64,000 nt of DNA from Acheta domesticus (lineage: Eukaryota > Arthropoda > Insecta > Orthoptera > Gryllidae), in assembly GCA_031308135.1 (NCBI GenBank), contig JAHLJT010009436.1, positions 116,718,416 to 116,782,415 on the forward strand. Direction: 5' to 3'. The notes beneath the pieces are model-generated. The model was not told the DNA's origin and searched no databases. It worked only from the letters and a program-made list of their open reading frames with translations. The position numbers and the translations under genes are program-made. Positions within the stretch are counted from its first letter, which is position 1. Every line of letters starts with the position of its first letter. Positions 45,411-55,439 of this stretch are shown here, piece after piece.

Positions 45411-46360
45411 CTTGGAGGCATCTAAAACAAAAATAGTACGAACACAAGTTTTAGTGCCAGTTTGGGGTCCATATACGCTCCATAGTTCGGGGCTCATTTT
45501 ACAACCATCGCCGTATTAAAATTCTGCAAACTAAAACCGGTCTTTGATAGTTTGCGAAAAAACGGGCGTGGCCTGGCTGCGTAATTTTGATATTAACATG
45601 TGTGGCAGTCAAAGGGTTAAAACATATTGTATTTCATTTCGCAGACGACGTGCTGCGGCGATAAGCGTAAATCTGTCAACAGCGCAGCTGCACCAGGAAT
45701 GGGTGCAATTGCCCAGGAAGTGCGTGCTGAACGGAGACGAGCGTGAAACATCTTAAATATCTTGACTTGCAGGGCTCCTTTTGTTCGGTATTTTGGGTGA
45801 AAGTTTTCGGCCCGATGTCGATTGTGTATTCGATCACACAATATTTGCATTTCTGAAAATATTTTGCGTTTCCGTAAAACGAATTTCAAAATTTAGCATT
45901 TAAAATATGATGGTTATTGAAAATCACTTGTTTTAAGCAGCTTTAGGGAAAACATTAAAATAGGCATCAACCACCGTTTTAGGACATTTTAAACACTATT
46001 AGACGCTTTCAGTAGATCTATTCTCTCATGATTCGTAAACATTGTGATGAACCGACGCTCAAACACAAAAAAAAAGGGGGGGGGGAAAGCACCGTCACAC
46101 CGAAGTGTGTCGGTATTCAGATGACAGGTGTGCTCGTTAAATTTATAAGTGAATGGGCGCCAAACGAACACTTACCTGACATCCGGCACCAGCTTATGAG
46201 CACCTCAGGGGTGAGCACTCTGTTTTAATGAGGGTATGCACAGGGTTTGGCAGAAACAAGCTTTTTCGAATTTCCTAAAATGTGTTGTTCGCTTGAAGGA
46301 CGAAAACACGTTTATTGTTGCTTTTAAATTACAATGTGCTTTCTTCTTGTCACTTAAACC
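45411..46360. other. non-coding sequence, unassigned
   Basis: Contains AGTCAAAGGGTTAA at about 45608, identical to one end of the TTAA MITEs in the inverted arms, but no matching left end was found. Otherwise nothing recognised. Confidence 0.4.
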
Positions 46361-47391
46361 ACCTATTATTTAAATTTTAATGAAATTTGACACTTGCTCA
46401 AATTTCTGTTTTTTTCAAAATTGTCTTTAACCTTACTGGTGTGAATGACATAGTGGTAGATCCGTACCTCAAGTCGACGAATTGCACACTTGTTGTTGTT
46501 CCGGCTGGCGCTGTCCCAGGCAGGATGACGGTCAGGTACCGCCGTTCGAGATGTCGCAATCAGGACGGGTGTCTCAAGAACCACAGCTCGCGTATACGAT
46601 GCCGCCTCTCGCCGACCGGAAGTTGTTGAGAAGAGCCACGGGAGTTGAAGAGCGGGTTAAAGCCGTCAAACGCCACTTTACCCGTATCAATATAGCCACG
46701 ACAGCTCGGCTGATTGATTAAATCCCTCTGGATTTCTGCTGTTGTCAACCACTCCTCGACGTGTAGTATGTTTTTTTACAAGTTAATTTTTTTCAAATAC
46801 TTTCTCTGAAGATGTTCTATGTTCTCCCAAACGTTTGTGATCTCTCTGAAGTTTTTGTTCTATCTGCCCCAAGTTTCTCTCCTCTCGCCAGCCTCTGTCA
46901 CGTATCCCTACTCTTCCTTACATGGCAGCCTTGCCCCATACTTATACTCTCTGGCCTTGCCCTATGACATGATTGCAATTTCTAAGGTTATTGGCCGAAA
47001 TTTTGTGTTCTGGGAGATTCTACTGAAGTCGGAAGCTAATAGGACACTTCTTAGGGTGATGTCATTTTCTGGGAATCCCATTGGCTCTCTTTGTTGTTTT
47101 AGATTTCGCCAGCGCCGCGGAGACAGACAATGCACGCCCACCCGACCGCTTTTGTGGCGCCTTATGTGTTTTGGGGATTTTCCTACACGACGCAGGGAGG
47201 GCCTCTTAATCAGCTAGTTCCGGTTCCTATGTGAACAATGCTGGACCGTCCAGCCGGGGTAGCGTTCCCGGGAGACAGTTCATCACTATCGGCTTTTGTT
47301 ATTTGAAGGAGGGGTTGGGAAGGGGGGCGCAGTTTCTAGCGTGCGCGTCTTTCGCGCGGGGCTGTGACGAATTGAAAGGGTTCCTAATTTG
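46361..47391. other. GC-richer segment, unassigned
   Basis: Two overlapping frames at 46387-46748 and a 132-codon plus frame at 46819-47217 are open but show no recognised domain. GC content is clearly above the surroundings, which suggests a retroelement LTR or leader; not established. Confidence 0.3.
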
Positions 47392-47455
47392 GCGTGAAGC
47401 GAGGGGAGTCGGGTTGTTGGGTTTGCTGCGCGAGTTTTACGTACAGCTCGTCGCA
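47392..47455 (+). repeat. 64-bp direct repeat, copy 1
   Basis: GCGAGGGGAGTCGGGTTGTT through GTTTGCTGCGCGAGTTTTAC and AGCTCGTCGCA; partner at 50952-51011 with a 4-base GTAC indel. Flanking sequence is not shared. Confidence 0.85.
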
Positions 47456-47459
47456 TGGC

Positions 47460-48580
47460 CTCCCCGTGAATGGAGATGAAAAAACGTATGGAACATGTTT
47501 TTTCAATCTGAAAAAATTAAAATCCAGGGCAAAGGGAACATTCACGTGGAGTAAATGAAAAGTGTGTGACTGTAATGGAGCAGTCGTAACAAAAGCAACG
47601 ATGTAGGCAAATTGTATTAATGTTACTTAATGTTAATGGAGTAAATAAACAATACATAAGAGAAAACAATATGCAAGGGATTGTGTGTTAACACAAAAGG
47701 AAATGTTAAATTCTCTTCAAATTATAACGTAGGGAAATTATCAATGGCGATTTATGCCAAGATTGAGACAATAAAAATTAATTATCCTAAAACTTAAAAT
47801 ATCATTGTTGTTAACTAACCGATAAAAGTGAATAAAATACAAGGAATGGACGACAAAAAACAATGGACAAAAACATTTCAATTGAAGGTATTTGAATTTT
47901 AACCTAATTACTAAAGTTGAATAATTAATACTATCAAGGAGCTAAGCTTGTCATTTAGATTGCAAGGGAAATTATAAAGAAGTGGGTACATTGCATTTAT
48001 AATTCAACAAAAACCTGAACAGCAAGTGACAAAACATTGTACAGAAACAATAAATACAAATTTATTCCATTATTTTATTCCATTATTTATTCCATTTATT
48101 TTCTTTTGGTATAAATTCATCTTTAATAGGTCAAGAAAATATTGACGTTTAGGGGTTATGTAAAAAAATGATAACATAAGATCATAGTTCGATTGTAGCT
48201 GGTATAACTTGGGAGAACATGGCCTAACAATGGGGAAAAATTAATTTAATTAGGACAGACGTAAATGTCTGGTATCAAAAACGTATTAGTTGGCTCAGAA
48301 TAAGTTTGTTCTTAATAATCTCTCGTATATTCTTCCTTTATTAACAGAGTTCTAACAAATACCTCTAATCTCTCTTCTACATCGATAATAATTTAAACAA
48401 CTATTTTCATATACGTCGTTATTATCTAATCATTGGATAGTAGCGGCTCCAACAAAAAATTAATAATGAAAATTACGAGCCAGGGGGAACTGGGTGGAAA
48501 ATCTCACACAAAAGTATTAAATAATTAATTAGCCTAAACAGAGCGACATGAATGAGGGCTTATTTTTTTCTTGAAGCCTA
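47460..48580. other. AT-rich sequence downstream of gypsy remnant
   Basis: On the minus strand this is downstream of the integrase tail and is where the 3' LTR of the gypsy element would lie. I could not find an LTR boundary. Confidence 0.4.
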
Positions 48581-48589
48581 TTTAATTGG

Positions 48590-48990
48590 TTTATTCTCTG
48601 AAAGGAACTAAATTGTAAAAATTGTGTGGTCCCACAACAGATTCATCTGTAGTTCGTAACTTACAAGAATTGGGCGCTACAATTTGAATGATCTCATACG
48701 GGCCAATAAAAATGGGAAAAAAATTTGCAATGAGACCTTCAGGTTGACCCTAAGGGCTTTAACTAAAACTTTCTCTCCAACTTTGAATTGATGTGTTTTA
48801 CTTTTCTGATAACGAGTCCTAGTTCCACCAGCTTTGGTTAAATTTGATAAATGAGCCTCAAAGGAAGAACATTTTGATGACTCACGGGAAATGTGGTTAA
48901 GTCGCGTTTTAATTATAGGAAATAGGTCTGAAATTCCACATTCCTTAAAAATTCCTTGCACCAAACGTTTCAAAGAAGACTTAACATTTA
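48590..48990 (-). pseudogene. Ty3/gypsy integrase C-terminal fragment
   Basis: Minus strand: KRLVQGIFKECGISDLFPII, then THQFKVGEKVLVKALRV; a frameshift leads to ANFFPIFIGPYEI and VAPNSCKLRTTD-like residues. The HQF-VGE-VLVK motif and the following I-GPYEI segment belong to the C-terminal beta-barrel after the integrase core. Protease, RT, RNase H and the integrase core are all deleted; the fragment follows gag after about 20 bases. Confidence 0.78.
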
Positions 48991-49011
48991 AATTGACGAA
49001 AGAAAAACATT

Positions 49012-50950
49012 TTAGTTTGCCTGGCTCTGGACCGAGGCAATAAAATGAGGGTTGGGGGCAACGGGGGGCTGACCTTGACCGCGCCCCGCAAACATCTGTA
49101 GTTGAGCTGGTGGGGGAGGGGAGGGTGGTGCCTGGTGTGTGGCGTCCCCGTGAAATGGCCTCTCTAGACCTTGCGAATTGCGAGGCGAAAAACCTCTGTT
49201 ATAGCCTCCATTAGCATTACGGGAGCGTGACGAATTCTGGTTTTGGTTATTTAAGGAAGCAAAATGCAAATTTCTTTGATCAAATTCGCCGAGTAGAATC
49301 TGAAATTGATCTAAATTCTTAATATTGTTTGTTTTCAATAAGTTCTGGATAACATAAGGATAGTGACGTGTTAACAACCACATGATCTCATCATCAGGAG
49401 GAGTTGGTTCACACTGTTTAACTGAGCAATCCGGGAAACGGCGTAATCGCGCATGGATAAACTACTATTTTGATCCCATCTACCTTTAGTTAGGTCCATT
49501 TTGAAATTGTACTGGGTATTTCTGTCCCAGAAGCGATCAATGAATTTACTACGAAATTCTTTATAGTTAGGAGGAAGTGGTGTAATAGTTTGGAGCCACT
49601 CCTGAGCATGATCAGTTAACATTTGAGAAATTAAATTAGGTTTAGCAAACTCAGGGATATGTCGTGCTAACGCAAAATAATTTTCGACATTTCTTAAAAA
49701 TGTCAGGCTGTTCGCCGCGATTGCCAGAAAACTTGAGATTAGGGGGAATTGACATAGGCATCGCATTGAGTGGAAAAGCTGGCGCGGTCTTTTCAGCGAC
49801 TTTATTTTCCAATTCTTCAGTTTTGTTATCTAGGTCTTTGCGTTCCAGAAGAGTTTGCTGGTGTAAAACAATTTTAGCTTTTTCAATTTTATTGTTCACG
49901 ATGTCGTGCAATCCCTCTAATTTATTGTCTACACCTTTTAATTTAATATTCACTTCTTCTTTATGATTTGAAATTTCGGTTTCGGTATCTTTGAATATGT
50001 CACTTGCTCATTGCTTTAAATTCTTTTGTCTGTCGACTACAACATTAATGTCTCTGTTGACAGTTTCTTTAAATTGATCAATTTGTTTAACCGTTGCGGC
50101 TTGCACTTTTTCGCACTTCTGAATTTGATTAGACAACTGTTCTTTAATATTAGAAACCTGAACCGAATTGTCGTTGACAGCAGAGGCGGGAAGCAGAGAT
50201 TATAGAGTTCTGTTCGTCGACTTTTGCATTAACATAGGCAATTTGTTCGGAAATGTCGGATTTAAAAGAATTGAAGTGAGTGGTTTGGTCATTCAATCCT
50301 GTTTCGAGAGACTGAAATTTGAAATCAAAAGCTACACGCTGTTCATCAAATTTCGCATCAACTTTGGAGTTTAGAGAATCGAATTTGGTATTTTGCAAAT
50401 CGAATTTATAATTAAACTCGTGGCTCATCTCAATAAATTTGGGATCCAAATTTACAATCAAAATTGTGATTCATGTCATCAAGTTTAGCATTGAATCCCT
50501 TTTGATTCATGTTATTCATATCAGACTTCAAAGTATTGAAAGCGGTAAGGATCAAAGTCATTTGATCGGTGGTTGCCGTTTGAATGGGCGGGGGAGGGGG
50601 CGGTTCAACTATACTGCGATTTTTCTAAGAGCGACTCTCAAGGAAACTCAAATCCCATCTTCGCGATGGAATATGTCACGGCATTTCGCGTCTTTTCTCG
50701 GTCTTGCCGGTAGAAGTCGCATGATCGCAAGCACTGCTTCATACGATCGCGATCGTGCGAAATCTAGCGGAACGAGTGAGAAAGACGCGAAATGCCGTGA
50801 CATATTCCATCGCGAAGATGGGATTTGAGTTTCCTTGAGAGTCGCTCTTAGAAAAATCGCAGTATAGCGCGGCGGCGTTCGGCTGCTCCTGCGATGGTTC
50901 AGGCGTGGCCGGAATCGGCACAGCTGCGAACGTGGGCTCGACAACGGCCT
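49012..50950 (-). pseudogene. Ty3/gypsy gag, decayed
   Basis: Minus-strand frames in order. A Pro-rich N-terminus (VEPTFAAVPIPATPEPSQEQ) is split by the MITE at 50614-50862. Then a coiled-coil-like part rich in Lys, Asn, Phe and Asp (FNYKFDLQNTKFDSLNSKV; 49651-50461). Then a retrotransposon gag core, FLRNVENYFALARHIPEF, DHAQEWLQTITPLPP, FRSKFIDRFWD (49371-49766). Then an Asn/Arg/Gly/Pro-rich tail (49012-49383). I see no CCHC knuckle. Long gag with N-terminal coiled coil recalls Osvaldo/Ulysses-type elements; this is a tentative placement. Confidence 0.78.
50614..50862. mobile_element. 249-bp MITE with 82-bp inverted repeats, TSD TATA
   Basis: Starts CTGCGATTTTTCTAAGAGCG and ends with the exact reverse complement. 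The terminal inverted repeats are about 82 bases and perfect as far as GCATTTCGCGTCTTT. Flanked by TATA at 50610-50613 and 50863-50866, so the target duplication is TA or TATA (Tc1/mariner-like or similar). The central 85 bases include CGATCGCGATCG. Inserted in the gypsy gag N-terminus. Perfect arms indicate recent activity. Confidence 0.93.
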
Positions 50951-50951
50951 T

Positions 50952-51011
50952 GCGTGACGCGAGGGGAATCGGGTTGTTGGGTTTGCTGCGCGAGTTTTAC
51001 AGCTCGTCGCA
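50952..51011 (+). repeat. 60-bp direct repeat, copy 2
   Basis: Partner of 47392-47455. On the minus strand it reads in phase with the gypsy gag N-terminus (SRSKPNNPIPLASRKA), so it is gag or leader sequence and probably not an LTR end. Confidence 0.85.
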
Positions 51012-51630
51012 ACATCTGTAATTATTTTTCACAGCATCCTAAAGGAACTAAATAAGCCATTGTCCTTAAGTCCAAAGTCTACTTATGACTCATGATTTTA
51101 GGCATGAAACTGCTTAATTTCCAAATAAATAACGTTTCAAAGCAAAATATAATTGAAAGAGGATGTATTAATAAGGGATAATCAAAGTAACGCTGAACAA
51201 TATCCCGCGCATTTTATAATACTGAACTTAAGTCCATCGATTTATTCATGTATGTTATTAGCTCAGGTTAATAAAATTATTGTTAACTTAATTATAATTA
51301 TATTTCTTCTCAAATTATAGAAACAAACACATCTTTTATATATAAATTTGAAGATCCGCGAAATAAATATTTTTTAAAAAATTTTTCCCAGGATTGGGGG
51401 GGCCGTTGCCCCCTCTTGCCTCCCTGAATCCCGCCTCTGATTCTAGGGAACCATTTTCATGAATACTGTTCTTAGTCCAGTCAAATAGTATCTGACCCAG
51501 GAAAAAATTCCGAGAGTTTTGTTTCTCAACAGTTCTTTAAGTTTTTGAGGGTGCTGATTTCGCATTTCATGTTTGCCACATCAAAAAAGGTTTGCTTCAC
51601 TGAGAAAATTGCAAAAAAAACCTAAAAGTT
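51012..51630. other. AT-rich segment with a possible hAT right end
   Basis: GGATTCAGGGAGGC-like sequence on the minus strand starting CAGAGGCGGG at 51439 resembles an hAT terminus. No left end or 8-bp duplication found, so no element is called. Confidence 0.35.
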
Positions 51631-52253
51631 TTTTACTTTCCCGTATACTACGTATATTACTCCGTATATGCGGATATGTATAGGGAAAGTTATGTAATGC
51701 TCCGGAAAATCGATTTCGATATTTCAACGGAAATACACGTTTTGAAGTCCCCTGATACCGAAAAAGTGTTTTTTTAAATTCAAAACGTGCGTCAGTCTGC
51801 GAACAACACTAGCGCCTAAACCACGCGTGATTTCTTCCAAAATGGATATTCCCTGGTCGATCTGCGTCCACCCGAGGCGCCGCCATTTTGAAAAACTTTC
51901 TTCAAAATTTGGAGATACTTGACATGAAAACCCCCGGACATTTCCAAAATTTTCTCAAAAACGGATCCAATTGTTATTTTAAGCTTTTGGTAGGGATAGT
52001 GTTAAATGTACTCTATGAAATGACATAATTGCCATATTGCTGTATTCTTTTGACGTAAATGTAATTTGACTTGTCTCCCACGTCGGTAATACTTAGATTA
52101 GTGGTGATTTGTTCACATTATTATATTTACGTGTACAAGTTTTTAAATAATATCAAGTAAAGTTTATCGAGAACTCAACTGTTTTCTGTGAAAACTGTCT
52201 CAAAATTCCGCATTTTCGGAAACGCTCAAAGGCCATTTTCTCATCAATGGCTC

Positions 52254-52878
52254 TGTTATGTTTACCAATGAAAGAAAGCACGTCATCTTAATAACTTGTT
52301 TTTTATTCCTTCAATCATCTTATTTACACTAAACAATAAAGTATACAAGAGTTACTCTCTTCCGGCTGGCATTAACGTCCAAGCTCGGATCTCTCTAGTG
52401 CGTCACTTGGCACTGCTCCTGCTCCACACGCCTGACTGTGCGACTCCACCGCGTGCAACTTCGGCACGCAATCTCACCGTGCGTCACTTAGCACGGCGCC
52501 TCCAGGCTGGCAGTCGCGACGAATTCCGCACGACTACTGGTGCGGCCTCTCTGCGTGTGTCCCTGACACGCCATCCCGCCGTGCTTCTAGCAAGGCCCCT
52601 AGGCTGCCCGTCGCGACTCCTCTCTCACTGACTGCAGGCTCTCTCTCGGCGACTCGCTCACTCTCTGCTGTGCTGACTGTAGGCTACTCACTCCTCTCTG
52701 CTATGACTCTGTGACTGCCATGGCCGTCACCTGCTCCCGCTTAAGTAGGGGCGGCGCTGCCCAGGGTAGCCTCGCCTCGAGGCTTTCCCGCTCGCTGGCC
52801 AGCGTTCCGCGCCAGCGAGTTCCGCGGTGCGCGGCGTACAGCTGCGCGCGCGCCAGCTTCAAAACGCTGAACACAGCA
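52254..52878 (-). mobile_element. solo LTR 1, TSD GGCTC
   Basis: 625 bases starting TGTTATG and ending CAGCA on the plus strand, flanked by GGCTC (52249-52253 and 52879-52883). The NR sequence is restored when it is removed. TG...CA ends and a 5-bp duplication define an LTR; no internal region remains, so it arose by LTR-LTR recombination. Minus orientation is suggested by AATAAA near 52302-52307. Strongly GC-rich centre. Confidence 0.88.
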
Positions 52879-53366
52879 GGCTCCAAATTGTTTCTTCAAA
52901 CTTTTGGGACGGATAGTGCTAATTGCACTCTTTTATACGACGTAAAGTTCAATAAGGGGTATTTTTTTGTTTTTGCAAAATTTACATTATTGTAATTTTT
53001 TAAAGGTCTGTCACACCTTTAATATGTACATTTCCAGCGATTTGTAAACACTATTGCATTAGTAAGTGTGGCGTCATATGAGGCGCCCAATATTAAATTC
53101 AGTACGTGCATTCAGAGAACTGAATTGCACACAGGGACGAGAGGAAACGGCGGGCGCGTCGAGCTGACGCCTCGCAGAACAAAAGGGGTATTTTTGGAAG
53201 ACGGGGAAATCCAGCAGGCAAGTCGGGGGTGAGACATTCCTAGGGTGGCGGTTGTGACGCGCGTTGTCATGGCGCCAGAGTTGAGAACCCCGAAAGGAAG
53301 CTGGGGTTAGAATTCGGCTGGCGGATGCGGCTATGTGACGTAGTTCCGTCAGACGAGCCCAGCGGG

Positions 53367-53374
53367 TATATAAG
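53367..53374 (+). promoter_or_regulatory. TATA box of solo LTR 2
   Basis: TATATAAG within GCGGGTATATAAGCAACG, at the U3 position about 300 bases into the LTR. Promoter role is inferred from position. Confidence 0.75.
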
Positions 53375-53602
53375 CAACGAGAGCAAGCGTCTCGTTCTCC
53401 AATTTCTCACAGGTCCGGTCGCGGCGAGTCGTGCGTGAGTGGGTGCGCGGCGTGTGTAGCGTGAGTAGGACGAGTAAGGGGCCGGCGCTCCTGCGTCGTT
53501 AGTTAGCGGCCGTGGTGGCCGAAGTATTTCCTTCTGGAACGGGACGGTCCGTCCGCCCATTTGTAAATATGTACATATTTATTCAGGTGTCGGAGTTCAT
53601 TG

Positions 53603-53608
53603 AATAAA
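53603..53608 (+). promoter_or_regulatory. polyadenylation signal of solo LTR 2
   Basis: AATAAA about 235 bases after the TATA box and 67 bases before the LTR end, the expected order in an LTR. Confidence 0.7.
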
Positions 53609-54413
53609 TAAGTATTTGCAAACGTTCACATCTGTGGATTATTTTCCTTCTCTTGGCACAGGACAAGACGCCACATAAGTTAAAGTGCTTCAAATGACTT
53701 CAAATTAAATTTTCTGTGAAAATGAGCTTCAAATTTCGCATTTTTAGTACTTTTAAACGCGATTTTCTTAAAAACAGCTCCAAATTTTTCAAAGTAAATT
53801 GCCATTTAGGACGAGGTTTTAGTGTTCTTTAATATTCTCAAATTAATATTTCCGTTCTACCATTAGGAAATCGAGAAATTAAGAAAATGTAAAAAATGTA
53901 CTTTGGGCGACAATAGATGGCAGTTAGCTCGAGTATGTGGCAATTCCAAATAGCTAGCCCAGACCCAAGGAAATAGAAAACTAATACGGGGAAGTCTGTA
54001 CCATTCTGTATCACCACTAGTTCGTTACCACGGCCCGGCAACGAATTTTTTTCGGCAGAAAATTCGCCGTTTTTTTCGCGCAGCATTACATAACTTTCCC
54101 TATACTACGTATATTACTCCGTATATACGTACGTATCCGGGAAGTTAAAAAATATTTGTTAAATTTACAATTTACAATTTGTATTATGTATTGATGTATT
54201 TCTTTCAAGCTATCCGCAAAGCTTTATTGTAATTTGCGCAACAATGCCGCAAGTGATATTTTAAAATATTACATTGTGAACTATGAGATGGTAACAGTGA
54301 TACGATAAAGATGTTTTATTTAGTAGAGCTCGTGTTTACAAATGAGACTTTTAAAAATTATTCAAAATCAATTTGATAATTATTGTTTTTGTCTATGTTG
54401 CGAGGTGTAGAAA

Positions 54414-55400
54414 GAATATACATGCAGGGTGTCCAGAAGCTCCCGTTACAAAAAAATATCCCAAATTCTGTGTTGCACGTCATGAAAAATGCCAGGTACA
54501 GTTTTTTCCGAAAAAAAATTGTCTTTGAGAAAATTTTGTTTAAAAATCACTTCCGGCCGCGAAATTCAAACCGGCCGCTACGAAACTGCAGACGGCAGTG
54601 TCTCCTTCTGTGCGGAGCATTTTCTCGTTTCTCCGCGTAAACGGTGAAACAGTCGAATAATATTTGTTCCGTACACACCACAAAGCCCTCGCCGGCGTCT
54701 TTTCCTCCTGCCAGAACGTGAACCAGGTACCACTCAGCTAGCGTGCAAGTAAAGGTGCACTGGGACAAGTTATGCCAGGAGAAGGAACCTCACACCAATG
54801 TAATTTAGTTGAAATAAACATGTGCAATGTCAATATCATTATTGCTTCACCCTAAGTCAACTCAGATTCCAAACATCCATTCTACCAGCGCAATCCCTCT
54901 ACCCCCGTCCCGGGCAGCACGGCCCGGCGCGGCGTTATTTTACTTTGGATAGAGAAGGCCCATTCACAGTCCTCCGCATCACCACCCCCACTTCGCTATC
55001 CTCTCCCTTCTCTAACCAATATTCTCTAAGGAAAGCATCGCGTAGCTTACACTAGAATACGTTAATAGTACCAAATGTTTGTGGGTTCTGTTCAATAAAT
55101 ATTTTAAATGTACTTATTGAAAATTCAGTTTTCTTCAAAATGATAGTCACGGTTCATGGCGGCATAAACATAAATGGTGAACATATCCAACATTTATGAA
55201 AAATATTGAATCTCCTGGAACGCTCGAATTGTTATTTTTAGCACATATTCATATGAACTAGTGCCTTGGGCTTAAGATTGCCACTATCGTGAAGATTATT
55301 CTAAATGTCGTGATAAATTAAAAAGTGTTTCGAAAATGAAATATTCGTTCATGAAAATACCGAGTTTATTGATTATCTCCGGGGGATTACATTTGAATTG
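54414..55400 (+). repeat. left arm of the 4.6-kb transposon
   Basis: Inverted partner of 58390-59030; interrupted by solo LTR 3 at 54665-55018. Single-base differences are scattered, so the arms are older than those of the 12.2-17.9 kb element. Confidence 0.9.
54665..55018 (+). mobile_element. solo LTR 3, TSD ATATT
   Basis: 354 bases starting TGTTCC and ending AACCA, flanked by ATATT (54660-54664 and 55019-55023). It is absent from the matching point of the right arm, which reads GTAATATTCTCTAAG on the other strand, so the empty site is directly visible in the same window. Contains AATAAA near 54813. Confidence 0.9.
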
Positions 55401-55439
55401 ACGCTTCTGGCAGTCATTTTGTGGAGATGCAGGCCGAAC

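Larger units (their letters stand above)
53067..53675 (+). mobile_element. solo LTR 2, TSD TAAG
   Basis: 609 bases, TGTGGCGTC at the start and GACGCCACA at the end (9-bp perfect inverted repeat), flanked by TAAG (53063-53066 and 53676-53679). NR sequence is continuous on either side. A TATA box (53367) and AATAAA (53603) give the plus orientation. The ORFs in it are not genes. Confidence 0.92.
51635..54150 (+). mobile_element. NR family copy with inverted heads at both ends, containing two solo LTRs
   Basis: Left head TTTTTTACTTTCCCGTATAC through GGGAAAGTTATGTAATGC, box CCCCTGATACCGAAAA, hinge ACACTAGCGCCTAAAC, body modules near 51950, 52240 and 52885, and tail 53820-54010 ending CACTAG. Then a reversed head (54020-54145: GCATTACATAACTTTCCC to GGGAAGTTAAAAA). 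The two heads form an inverted repeat of about 75 bases around the whole unit. Without the LTRs it is about 1.28 kb. Confidence 0.75.

Noticed and set aside
45605..45622. AGTCAAAGGGTTAA as the right end of another TTAA MITE
   Set aside because: No matching left end with TTAA could be found upstream.
46366..47479. Overlapping plus- and minus-strand frames as genes
   Set aside because: No recognisable domain; probably stop-poor GC-rich repeat sequence. Left as unassigned.
50183..50195. CAGAGGCGGG as left hAT end pairing with the reversed CAGAGGCGGG at 51439
   Set aside because: The left sequence lies within gag coding and no 8-bp duplication is present.
47392..51011. 60-bp direct repeats as LTR ends of the gypsy element
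   Set aside because: Too short, flanks not shared, no TG/CA termini, and the right copy reads in phase with gag.
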